Assembly (NCBI RefSeq): GCF_020217025.1 | Contig: NZ_JAIWOF010000104.1 | Coordinates: forward strand, 1-10,000 | Direction: 5' to 3' | DNA length: 10,000 nt | Source: Flavobacterium sp. | Lineage (GTDB): Bacteria > Bacteroidota > Bacteroidia > Flavobacteriales > Flavobacteriaceae | In this document: piece by piece, positions 1-6,512 of the stretch | Numbering within the stretch: position 1 is the stretch's first letter | Layout: each line of letters opens with the position of its first letter | The notes under the pieces: generated by a model | Databases searched by the model: none | The model's input: only the letters and a program-made list of their open reading frames with translations | Told to the model about the DNA's origin: nothing | Position numbers and translations under genes: made by a program

Positions 1-389
1 TGCGATAAATCCAATTTCCCGTTTAAAAAAGCGCGTAAGGTAAATTCACCTGCCTGAGCCATTTTTGCGCCTTTACGAAGTAATAATTGGATAATTTGTT
101 GTTGGATAAAAGTAGAACCATGACACGATATTTCAATCACATTTTCCCCAGTGTATGAATTTGGACCTTTGAAAATCGAAAGCAATACTTGGTCGTATAT
201 TTTTCCATTATCTGTGATATGTCCCAAATGAATCGTATGGGTTTTCTGTTTCGTAATATCTTTTCCTGAAACCGATTGAAATACTTCCGATGCAATCGTA
301 ATAGCGTCTTTACCAGATAATCGAATAATAGCAATAGCACCCGCTCCAGATGGTGTAGCCAAAGCAACTATGGTTTCTTGTGGAATCAT
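1..389 (-). CDS. mnmE: tRNA uridine-5-carboxymethylaminomethyl modification GTPase MnmE (TrmE), N-terminal part, truncated by the window edge
   Basis: MnmE works with MnmG to install the carboxymethylaminomethyl group at C5 of the wobble uridine in certain tRNAs, in the cytoplasm. Only the first 129 residues are in the window. These are the N-terminal formyl-tetrahydrofolate-binding and dimerisation domain. They show the family signatures near the start (ETIVALATPSGAGA, residues 5-18), a central stretch at 74-92 (KGPNSYTGEN followed by SCHGS), and GEFTLRAFLNGKLDL at 114-128. The helical domain, the inserted G domain and the C-terminal Cys lie outside, so GTPase function cannot be checked here. 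The ATG at 387-389 is chosen because the conserved first strand begins within five residues of it. A Bacteroidota -7 box lies 17 bases upstream. The gene diverges from the helicase gene at 508. Identification rests on recognisable motifs and is firm. Confidence 0.95.
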   Translation of the reverse strand, partial: MIPQETIVALATPSGAGAIAIIRLSGKDAITIASEVFQSVSGKDITKQKTHTIHLGHITDNGKIYDQVLLSIFKGPNSYTGENVIEISCHGSTFIQQQIIQLLLRKGAKMAQAGEFTLRAFLNGKLDLS

Positions 390-406
390 GTTCTAAATTT
401 AGATCA

Positions 407-414
407 CAAAGATA
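407..414 (-). promoter_or_regulatory. Bacteroidota -7 promoter box for mnmE
   Basis: Read on the minus strand this is TATCTTTG, an exact match to the TAnnTTTG -7 consensus of Bacteroidota sigma-70-type promoters. It lies 17 bases upstream of the mnmE ATG, giving a predicted leader of roughly 14 bases. I do not see a convincing -33 TTG at the expected distance. Confidence 0.6.
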
Positions 415-495
415 GAAAAGTTATATTTAAAAAGTGATTGATTTTGAGTTAACGAGATAGTTTAAGGTTTAAAATATTAATTCAACAATCATCAC

Positions 496-503
496 TATCT
501 TTG
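496..503 (+). promoter_or_regulatory. Bacteroidota -7 promoter box for the helicase cluster, almost abutting the start codon
   Basis: TATCTTTG matches TAnnTTTG exactly and ends only 4 bases before the ATG at 508. If transcription starts 3-4 bases downstream of the box, as is usual, the mRNA has almost no 5' leader. The 118-base gap between mnmE and the helicase (390-507) holds this box and the mnmE box and nothing else recognisable. A -33 element is not evident. Confidence 0.5.
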
Positions 504-507
504 CCGC

Positions 508-1854
508 ATGAGTCAAAATCCATATTCCAACAATGTACTATTGAATCTTGGTATTCAAAGTTTAAACAAAATGCAAGAAGCAGCCCAAAAGGCTATTTTG
601 AATGAAGATAATATTTTATTGCTTTCCCCAACAGGTTCGGGAAAAACGTTAGCTTTTTTATTACCAATTTTTCAATTATTAGAAGAAGATGTAAAAGGAG
701 TGCAATGTCTAATTTTAGTGCCATCACGCGAATTAGGTTTGCAAATTGAACAGGTTTGGAAAAAAATGGGAACGCATTACAAAGTCAATACGTGTTATGG
801 AGGTCACTCGATAGAAACGGAATTCAAAAACTTAAGCAATCCGCCAGCGTTGTTAATTGGAACGCCTGGAAGAATTGCCGATCATATTGAACGAGGAAGT
901 TTTGCTACTGAAAACGTAAAAACCTATGTTTTAGATGAGTTTGACAAGTCGTTACAATTGGGTTTCCATGAAGAAATGTCTTATATCATTGGAAAAATTA
1001 CTAAAGCAAATAAACGCATTTTAGTTTCTGCAACTTCAGGAGTGGAAATTCCGAAATATACTAAGGTTGTTAATCCGAAAGTTTTGGATTTTATTCCGAA
1101 AGAGAAGCAAAATGACAATTTATATATTCGCATCGTATTTTCGAAATCTAAGGATAAAATTGATTCCTTATTTCAATTAATTTGTTCTTTGAATTCCGAA
1201 GCTGCGATTATTTTTTGTAACCATAGAGAAGCGGTGGAACGCATTCATGATATGTTGACTCAAAAAGGCATTATTTCTACGTTTTATCATGGTGGGTTAG
1301 ACCAAGACGAACGCGAACGTGCTTTAATTCAGTTCAGAAATGGCAGTGTTTCCTATTTGATTACAACCGATTTAGGCGCGCGTGGTTTGGATATTCCTGA
1401 AATGAATCACGTAATTCATTACCATTTGCCAGCTAAAGAAGACGAATTCACCCACAGAAATGGAAGAACGGCTCGTATGTTAGCCACTGGAACCGCTTAT
1501 GTTCTGGTAAACGAAACCGAAAAGAAAGCCGATTATTTTGATTATGGCAAACGAAGATTAGATGTTTCCAATGCGAAATCGTTGCCAAAAGCGCCTTTAT
1601 ATCAAACGCTTTACATCAGTGGAGGAAAGAAAAATAAGTTGAATAAAATTGATATCGTTGGTTTCTTTTCTCAAAAAGGTAAATTAGAAAAAGATGATAT
1701 TGGCTTAATCGAAGTCAAAGATTTTATTTCGTTTGTAGCAGTAAAATATCCAAAAATAAAAACTCTATTGCAAAACATCAAAGACGAAAAAATGAAAGGG
1801 AAGAAGTATAAAATTGAAGTAGCAAGAAAGGTGATTAAAAAAGAAGAGGAATAA
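508..1854 (+). CDS. dbpA: DEAD-box ATP-dependent RNA helicase with DbpA-type RNA-binding domain
   Basis: This is an ATP-dependent RNA helicase of the DEAD-box family, 448 residues. The N-terminal RecA domain shows a Q motif (GIQSLNKMQ, 15-23), motif I SPTGSGKT (40-47), Ia PSRELGLQ (72-79), Ib GTPGR (118-122), motif II DEFD (143-146, in place of DEAD) and motif III SAT (174-176). The second RecA domain shows motif IV AIIFCNHR (233-240), V TTDLGARGLDIP (286-297) and VI HRNGRTAR (316-323). Residues about 367-440 (YISGGKKNKLNKIDIVG, DDIGLIEV, GKKYKIEVAR) resemble the DbpA C-terminal RNA-binding domain, which in E. coli directs the enzyme to hairpin 92 of 23S rRNA during 50S assembly. The same role is inferred here, not shown. 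The start is supported because a later ATG (codon 22) would cut the Q motif. Two genes follow at 13- and 16-base gaps, probably in one transcript. Confidence 0.9.
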   Translation: MSQNPYSNNVLLNLGIQSLNKMQEAAQKAILNEDNILLLSPTGSGKTLAFLLPIFQLLEEDVKGVQCLILVPSRELGLQIEQVWKKMGTHYKVNTCYGGHSIETEFKNLSNPPALLIGTPGRIADHIERGSFATENVKTYVLDEFDKSLQLGFHEEMSYIIGKITKANKRILVSATSGVEIPKYTKVVNPKVLDFIPKEKQNDNLYIRIVFSKSKDKIDSLFQLICSLNSEAAIIFCNHREAVERIHDMLTQKGIISTFYHGGLDQDERERALIQFRNGSVSYLITTDLGARGLDIPEMNHVIHYHLPAKEDEFTHRNGRTARMLATGTAYVLVNETEKKADYFDYGKRRLDVSNAKSLPKAPLYQTLYISGGKKNKLNKIDIVGFFSQKGKLEKDDIGLIEVKDFISFVAVKYPKIKTLLQNIKDEKMKGKKYKIEVARKVIKKEEE

Positions 1855-1867
1855 AATAGATTTATCT

Positions 1868-2599
1868 ATGAAATATTTGTTTTTAATTGTAATTTTTTGT
1901 TTGTTTTCTTGTAAATCTGAAGGTGAAAAGTTAGATGATTTGCAGCAAAATGAATTAGAGACAGTGTTGACTGAGAATTTAACTGAAATTGATACGACTT
2001 CTTTTATGAAATTTTTCGAAAGTTTTATTTTTGATAAAAGACTTCAAAAGAGTAATAAAGACAATTCTATTGATTATAATTTTTTCTCATCGAAAGATTT
2101 TGTTGCTTACTTGAATTCGGACACATTATCGGTTTTTGAAGAGAAAAATGTTTCTGATAAACAAGATTTAATAATTTTAGATTTAAAAAAAAGTAAAAAT
2201 TTAAAGTATAAGTTTGAAAAGATAAATCAGAAATGGACGTTTTTAGGTTCTAGTGCCATTTCCATTAATAATTTGTCCGAAAAAAAGTTTGTTGATTTTT
2301 TTATGAAATTCTCAAAAGATAGTATTTATCAAAAATCACACATTTTATTTCCCTTAGAAGATTATTCCCTTGATGATGATTATCAAATCATTTCACAAAA
2401 AATAGAAAAAGAAAAATGGAATCATTTAAATCTTGTAGAAGAAATAGAAAGTTTACTTTTTTTCGCCAATATTGATTCCAATAATAACTTTAGAAATATT
2501 TATTACAGAGGAAACGACAACGGAATTTTAGTGAAATTAACTTTTAAAAGAGTTAATAATGAGTGGTTTTTAGTTAAAACAGAAGATTATTCAACTTAA
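1868..2599 (+). CDS. Putative lipoprotein of two similar modules (DUF4348-like), function unknown
   Basis: This is a 243-residue exported lipoprotein. A short basic start, a hydrophobic core (residues 3-13) and a lipobox LFSC with Cys15 indicate signal peptidase II processing and lipid anchoring. The mature part seems to contain one module twice. Residues 46-62 share FF, F, D and QKS spacing with residues 141-157. Each module ends in a K-x-F-x(4)-N-x(2)-W strand pair (113-123 and 223-233). The second copy (FVDFFMKFSKDSIYQKS, then FPL) resembles what I recall of DUF4348 Bacteroidota lipoproteins; this is a memory-based guess. No catalytic motif is seen. The gene is more AT-rich than the helicase gene: 7 of 60 bases are G/C at 2161-2220, against 22 of 60 at 1381-1440. 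It starts 13 bases after the helicase stop, so it is likely cotranscribed. The ligand and role are unknown. Confidence 0.75.
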   Translation: MKYLFLIVIFCLFSCKSEGEKLDDLQQNELETVLTENLTEIDTTSFMKFFESFIFDKRLQKSNKDNSIDYNFFSSKDFVAYLNSDTLSVFEEKNVSDKQDLIILDLKKSKNLKYKFEKINQKWTFLGSSAISINNLSEKKFVDFFMKFSKDSIYQKSHILFPLEDYSLDDDYQIISQKIEKEKWNHLNLVEEIESLLFFANIDSNNNFRNIYYRGNDNGILVKLTFKRVNNEWFLVKTEDYST

Positions 2600-2615
2600 T
2601 CAATAATTGTGATTT

Positions 2616-3251
2616 ATGACTTCTCCAACCTGTCCACTTTGTAATTCCACTGCAACGCTTTTCTGTGAAAAGCCAAAACATTTGTTTTACAAATGTCATA
2701 CTTGCGATGGAATTTTCAGACCTAAACATACTTTTTTAACCGCTGAAGAAGAAAAAGCACATTACGAAAAACACAATAATGATGTTTTTGATGAACGGTA
2801 TCAAGCGTTTGTTTCGCCAATAGTTAATGCTGTTTTATATGATTTTTCTATCGAAGCTAAAGGTTTGGATTTTGGTTCAGGAACGGGTCCGGTAATTGCT
2901 AAAATGTTGACGGATAAAGGGTTTCAAGTTCAGAATTACGATTTATTCTTTGCGAATGAACCTTCACTTCTAAATCAAAAATACGATTACATTTCGTGTT
3001 GCGAAGTAATGGAACATTTTCATCAACCTTACAAAGAATTTGAATTACTAAAAAGTTTATTACTTCCAAAAGGTAAATTATACTGTAAAACAGAAGTTTT
3101 CAACAACCAAAAACCTTTTGAAAATTGGTATTACAAAGATGATTTTACACATGTTTTCATTTATCAACCCAAAACTTTGGAATGGATAAAAGATAAATTC
3201 CATTTTTCGAATTTAATTATCAAAGAAAAGTTGATTGTGTTTGAGAATTAA
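2616..3251 (+). CDS. Class I SAM-dependent methyltransferase with N-terminal zinc-finger-like motif
   Basis: This is a predicted S-adenosylmethionine-dependent methyltransferase of 211 residues. The N-terminus has CPLC (Cys6, Cys9) and CHTC (Cys27, Cys30), a spacing that suggests a small zinc-binding knuckle. The Rossmann fold follows: motif I LDFGSGTG at 84-91 for SAM, an acidic position after strand 2 (YDLFF, 108-112), the strand 4 segment DYISCCEVMEHF at 124-135 typical of Methyltransf_11/23 families, and a strand 5 turn at LLPKGKLYCKTE (149-160). The substrate cannot be read from the sequence. The zinc motif recalls rRNA methyltransferases such as RlmA, but the rest does not obviously match that family, and small-molecule or cell-surface substrates are equally possible. 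It lies last in the helicase-lipoprotein cluster, 16 bases after the lipoprotein stop, and is followed by a palindromic element. Confidence 0.85.
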   Translation: MTSPTCPLCNSTATLFCEKPKHLFYKCHTCDGIFRPKHTFLTAEEEKAHYEKHNNDVFDERYQAFVSPIVNAVLYDFSIEAKGLDFGSGTGPVIAKMLTDKGFQVQNYDLFFANEPSLLNQKYDYISCCEVMEHFHQPYKEFELLKSLLLPKGKLYCKTEVFNNQKPFENWYYKDDFTHVFIYQPKTLEWIKDKFHFSNLIIKEKLIVFEN

Positions 3252-3257
3252 AACATA

Positions 3258-3307
3258 AATTTCACTAATTAGCACGAATAGATTTGTGAAAATTAGTGAA
3301 ATTCGTG
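3258..3307. repeat. REP-like palindromic element in a convergent intergenic gap
   Basis: A perfect 13-base inverted repeat, AATTTCACTAATT (3258-3270) and AATTAGTGAAATT (3291-3303), encloses a 20-base loop. A second inverted pair is interleaved with it: CACGAAT (3273-3279) and ATTCGTG (3301-3307). Two near-identical 10-base words, ATTTGTGAAA and ATTAGTGAAA, lie in tandem at 3282-3301. There is no T-tract after the stem on either strand, so it is not a classical intrinsic terminator. It occupies nearly the whole gap between the convergent methyltransferase and SulP genes and could end or stabilise both transcripts. Confidence 0.65.
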
Positions 3308-3319
3308 TTCCATTTTAGA

Positions 3320-4858
3320 TTATACTTTCTCAACCGCAACTTTATACGTCGGGTCTTCTAAAATATTGACATCAATTATAGCTTCTGCATTTTTTAGTAA
3401 ATCGATACAATCAGAACTTAAGTGTTTTAGATGTACGGTTTTACCCAATTTTGCATAGCGTTCTGTTATTTTGTTAACTGCATCAATCGCGCTCATATCA
3501 GAAATTCTGCTTTCGGCAAAATCAATTATGATTTCATTTGGATCGTTATTTACATCAAATTTTTCAGCAAATGCAGTAGTTGAACCAAAGAAAAGTGGTC
3601 CGTATAATTCATAATGTTTTACGCCGTCTTCATCGATATATTTTCGAGCACGAATACGTTTTGAACTTTCCCATGCAAAAATCAAAGCCGAAATAATTAC
3701 TCCAACCAAAACTGCTAAAGCTAAATTATGCAAGAAAATTGTAATCAAAGTAACAATTACCATTACTAAAATATCTGATTTTGGCATTTTGGTAAACGCT
3801 TTAAAACTCGCCCATTCAAAAGTTCCTATTGCTACCATAATCATAACTCCAGTCAAAGCGGCCATTGGTACTAATTCAATAACTGGTGCACCAACTAAAA
3901 TAATAATTAAAATGGTTAAAGCTGCTACAATTCCAGATAAACGAGCACGAGAACCTGCTGATAAATTTACTAACGTTTGTGCAATCATCGGACATCCGCC
4001 CATTCCGAAGAAAAATCCGTTAGCAATATTGGCTGTTCCTTGAGCTAAACATTCTCGATTACTATTTCCTTTGGTAGCTGTAATTTCATCTACTAAATTT
4101 AGGGTTAGCAAACCTTCAGTTAAACCTACAGCTGCCATAATAGTCCCGTAAGGCAAAATAATCATAAAAGTATCCCAAGTAAATGGAATTTCAGGAATAT
4201 GAAAAGGAGGAAGGCTTCCGCTAACAGAAGCAATGTCAACCACTTGTTTAGTATCGATATTAAAACCTACCACAACAGTAAAAACAATAATAATGGCAAC
4301 TAAAGAAGCAGGAACCGCTTTTGTAATTTTTGGAAAAACAAGAATAATAGCAATGGTTAATGCGACTAAAGCACTCATCGTGAGTAAAGGTGAACCCGAA
4401 AGCCATTCAGAAGTTCCATCGGTAACTTGTTTAAATTGTTCGAATTGCGACATAAAAATAATAACCGCTAATCCATTTACGAATCCAAACATTACAGGAT
4501 GCGGAACTAATCGGATGAATTTACCTAATTTGAATAACCCTACAATAATTTGGATTACACCTGCAAAAGCAACAGCTCCAAACACATATTCTAATCCGTG
4601 CGATTGCATCAAGGCGATTAAAACAATTACAGTTGCACCAGCTCCACCCGAAATCAAACCTGGGCGACCACCAAAAATAGCTGTAATTAATCCCATTATA
4701 AAAGCACCATATAATCCTGTTAGAGGAGGAAAGCCAGCTAAAATTGCAAAAGACAACGATTCAGGAATCATGGTCATAGCAACTGTTAAACCTGCTAATA
4801 TTTCAATTTTGTAGTCTACTTTTTGTTTGAAGTCAAAGAGATTTAATACTTTTTGCAT
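3320..4858 (-). CDS. SulP-family inorganic anion transporter with C-terminal STAS domain
   Basis: This is an inner-membrane secondary transporter of the SulP/SLC26 family, 512 residues. Family members move sulfate, bicarbonate or other anions; which one this carries cannot be told from sequence. The N-terminal segment MTMIPESLSFAILAGFPPL (28-46) with GLYGAF (48-53) matches the first conserved SulP helix. GGRPGLISGGAGA (63-75), the long run of hydrophobic helices to about residue 395, and NRECLAQGTANI with FGMGGCPM (267-291) match the SulP core. Residues about 415-505 form a cytoplasmic STAS domain, with the loop DMSAIDAV (454-461) at the position that carries the phosphorylatable Ser in anti-sigma antagonists. 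It follows coaD by 63 bases and has its own -7 box, so it may be transcribed alone or as the tail of ddl-coaD. No carbonic anhydrase or sulfate-assimilation gene is adjacent to hint at the substrate. Confidence 0.92.
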   Translation of the reverse strand: MQKVLNLFDFKQKVDYKIEILAGLTVAMTMIPESLSFAILAGFPPLTGLYGAFIMGLITAIFGGRPGLISGGAGATVIVLIALMQSHGLEYVFGAVAFAGVIQIIVGLFKLGKFIRLVPHPVMFGFVNGLAVIIFMSQFEQFKQVTDGTSEWLSGSPLLTMSALVALTIAIILVFPKITKAVPASLVAIIIVFTVVVGFNIDTKQVVDIASVSGSLPPFHIPEIPFTWDTFMIILPYGTIMAAVGLTEGLLTLNLVDEITATKGNSNRECLAQGTANIANGFFFGMGGCPMIAQTLVNLSAGSRARLSGIVAALTILIIILVGAPVIELVPMAALTGVMIMVAIGTFEWASFKAFTKMPKSDILVMVIVTLITIFLHNLALAVLVGVIISALIFAWESSKRIRARKYIDEDGVKHYELYGPLFFGSTTAFAEKFDVNNDPNEIIIDFAESRISDMSAIDAVNKITERYAKLGKTVHLKHLSSDCIDLLKNAEAIIDVNILEDPTYKVAVEKV

Positions 4859-4887
4859 GTAAATTTAGGCTTAGGTAATTTAAGGTG

Positions 4888-4895
4888 CAAAAGTA
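4888..4895 (-). promoter_or_regulatory. Bacteroidota -7 promoter box for the SulP gene
   Basis: On the minus strand this reads TACTTTTG, an exact TAnnTTTG match 29 bases upstream of the SulP ATG, within the 63-base gap after coaD. I see no terminator hairpin in that gap, so readthrough from coaD is possible in addition to this promoter. Confidence 0.55.
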
Positions 4896-4921
4896 AACAT
4901 TAATAAATAAAGAGAAAGATT

Positions 4922-5380
4922 TTACTTTTTATCCAAAACCGATTCAGGAACCAATTGCGAAATATCGCCACCATTTCTCAATACATCACGTACAATACTT
5001 GAAGAAATGAACGAAGTTCGAGCAGCTGTTAATAAGAAAACCGTTTCTATTTTCGACATGACACGATTGGTATGAGCAATAGCTTTTTCAAACTCAAAAT
5101 CAGCTGGGTTTCTAAGTCCACGTAAAATGAAATCCGCTTTTTCTTTTTTACATAAATCGATAGTTAAACCAGAGTAGGTGATGACTTTAACTTTTGGTTC
5201 GTCTTTGAAAGCTTCTTCGATGAAACGCTTTCTATCTTCTAATGAAAACATGTATTTTTTTTCGGCATTAACACCAATCGCCACAATGACTTCATCAAAT
5301 AAAGAAACGCCTCTTTTGATAATATCGAAATGTCCGTTAGTAATTGGGTCAAATGAACCTGGAAATATTGCTTTTTTCAT
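4922..5380 (-). CDS. coaD: Phosphopantetheine adenylyltransferase (PPAT)
   Basis: CoaD transfers AMP from ATP to 4'-phosphopantetheine, giving dephospho-CoA, the penultimate step of coenzyme A synthesis in the cytoplasm. The 152-residue length is normal for this family. The nucleotidyltransferase signature is complete: PGSFDPITNGH at 7-17 with the T/HxGH motif at Thr14-His17, the ADFILRGLRNPADFEFE segment (82-98) with the conserved RGLR, NR at 105-106, and ISSSIVR at 125-131 corresponding to the second nucleotide-binding motif. Its ATG lies 3 bases after the ddl stop, so both are almost certainly one transcript. No separate promoter box is seen between them. The pairing with ddl has no direct biochemical link and probably reflects conserved flavobacterial gene order. 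Confidence 0.97.
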   Translation of the reverse strand: MKKAIFPGSFDPITNGHFDIIKRGVSLFDEVIVAIGVNAEKKYMFSLEDRKRFIEEAFKDEPKVKVITYSGLTIDLCKKEKADFILRGLRNPADFEFEKAIAHTNRVMSKIETVFLLTAARTSFISSSIVRDVLRNGGDISQLVPESVLDKK

Positions 5381-5383
5381 AGT

Positions 5384-6358
5384 TTACTTATTTAAAGCCA
5401 ATTCAATAGCGTTTTCAAACAATTCAGGTAATGAAATTCCAGCTTCGCGAGCTTGTTGCGGTAGAATACTTTCGGTGGTTAAACCTGGGATGGTATTCAT
5501 TTCTAGCATATGTGGTTCATCGTTAACAATAATGAATTCACTTCTCGAAAAACCTTTCATTTTTAAAACTTCATAAGCTCTTTTGGCAACCGTTTCGATT
5601 TTTACTTTCAATTCGTCCGAAATTCTGGCTGGCGTAATTTCTTTCGATTTGCCTAAATATTTCGCTTCGTAATCAAAAAAGTCGTTTTCGGATACGATTT
5701 CGGTAATTGGTAAAACTGTAACAGTTCCTTTATAATTAATCACACCAACTGAAACTTCTGTTCCGTCAAGGAAACTTTCAATAATGATTTCGTCGTCTTC
5801 TTTATAAGCGTTTTCAATAGCAGGAAGAAATTCTTCTTTAGTTTTTACTTTCGAAATTCCGAAACTTGAACCCGATTTATTTGGTTTAACGAAACAAGGT
5901 ATACCTACTTTCGCTAAAATTTTGTCGACATTAATTTCATCGTCTAAATTCAAATAATACGATTCCGCCGTTTTGATTCCATAAGGTTTTAAAACGGATA
6001 ACATATCACGTTTGTTGAACGTTAAAGCTGCTTGATAATAATCACAAGAAGTTTGAGGAATGTTTAGTAATTCAAAATACGCTTGCATCAAACCATCTTC
6101 TCCTGGCGTTCCGTGAATCGCATTAAAAACTACATCAAAATTGATTTTCGTTCCATTTACGGTTACTGAAAAATCGTTTTTATCCATTGGGAATTCGGCA
6201 TCATTTTCGTCCACATACACCCATTTTTCCTTAAAAATATGAATACGATACGGATTAAATTTAGCACGATTAATATTGTTAAACACAACATTTCCGCTAG
6301 TTAACGAAATTTTGTACTCGCTAGAGTAACCTCCCATGATAATGGCAACGTTTTTCAT
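5384..6358 (-). CDS. ddl: D-alanine--D-alanine ligase
   Basis: Ddl makes the D-Ala-D-Ala dipeptide for peptidoglycan precursors, using ATP in the cytoplasm. The protein has 324 residues and an ATP-grasp fold. Visible are GGYSSEYKISLTSG (9-22, Glu14 matching the substrate-binding Glu15 of E. coli DdlB), HGTPGEDG (82-89), KPNKSGSSFG (158-167, Lys158 for ATP and Ser164 matching DdlB Ser150), the omega-loop YEAKY (230-234) and EMNTIPGLT (286-294, Glu286 and Asn288 as Mg ligands). Tyr234 is the position that is Phe in D-Ala-D-lactate ligases, so a dipeptide product is expected. The first metal ligand, usually Asp, appears to be Glu274 in FSRSEF. The gene heads an operon with coaD and diverges from the PASTA gene. 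The ATG at 6356-6358 directly precedes the first beta strand. Confidence 0.97.
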   Translation of the reverse strand: MKNVAIIMGGYSSEYKISLTSGNVVFNNINRAKFNPYRIHIFKEKWVYVDENDAEFPMDKNDFSVTVNGTKINFDVVFNAIHGTPGEDGLMQAYFELLNIPQTSCDYYQAALTFNKRDMLSVLKPYGIKTAESYYLNLDDEINVDKILAKVGIPCFVKPNKSGSSFGISKVKTKEEFLPAIENAYKEDDEIIIESFLDGTEVSVGVINYKGTVTVLPITEIVSENDFFDYEAKYLGKSKEITPARISDELKVKIETVAKRAYEVLKMKGFSRSEFIIVNDEPHMLEMNTIPGLTTESILPQQAREAGISLPELFENAIELALNK

Positions 6359-6381
6359 TTTGAAATTCTAAAAGTGATACA

Positions 6382-6389
6382 CAAAATTA
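6382..6389 (-). promoter_or_regulatory. Bacteroidota -7 promoter box for ddl-coaD
   Basis: The minus strand reads TAATTTTG, an exact TAnnTTTG match 23 bases upstream of the ddl ATG, predicting a leader of about 20 bases. No clear -33 TTG is seen. Confidence 0.55.
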
Positions 6390-6443
6390 CATTATTTATT
6401 GAGATTTTGTGTTCTTTTCTTCGATTACCAAAGAAATATTTTT

Positions 6444-6509
6444 GCAATTCATTCGTTTTAAAAGGGTGAAGAAATCAAAATGAATTGCTTCGTAATTTCT
6501 TTTTGATTT
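6444..6509. repeat. Two overlapping inverted repeats between ddl and the PASTA gene
   Basis: GCAATTCATT (6444-6453) and AATGAATTGC (6479-6488) form a perfect 10-base inverted repeat with a 25-base spacer. AAATCAAAA (6472-6480) and TTTTGATTT (6501-6509) form a second, 9-base pair sharing bases 6479-6480 with the first. Both lie upstream of the PASTA-gene -7 box and of the ddl box on the other strand, so they would not be in either predicted transcript. They could be operator sites or chance in AT-rich DNA. The rest of the 179-base divergent gap shows nothing else. Confidence 0.45.
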
Positions 6510-6512
6510 TTA

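Noticed and set aside
137..367. Open frame on the minus strand inside mnmE
   Set aside because: It is a different frame of the same strand as the well-conserved MnmE protein and shows no motif of its own.
4233..4814. 193-codon plus-strand open frame opposite the SulP gene
   Set aside because: It is antisense to strongly conserved transporter helices. Its Ile/Thr/Pro/Asn-rich composition is what the complement of membrane-helix codons gives.
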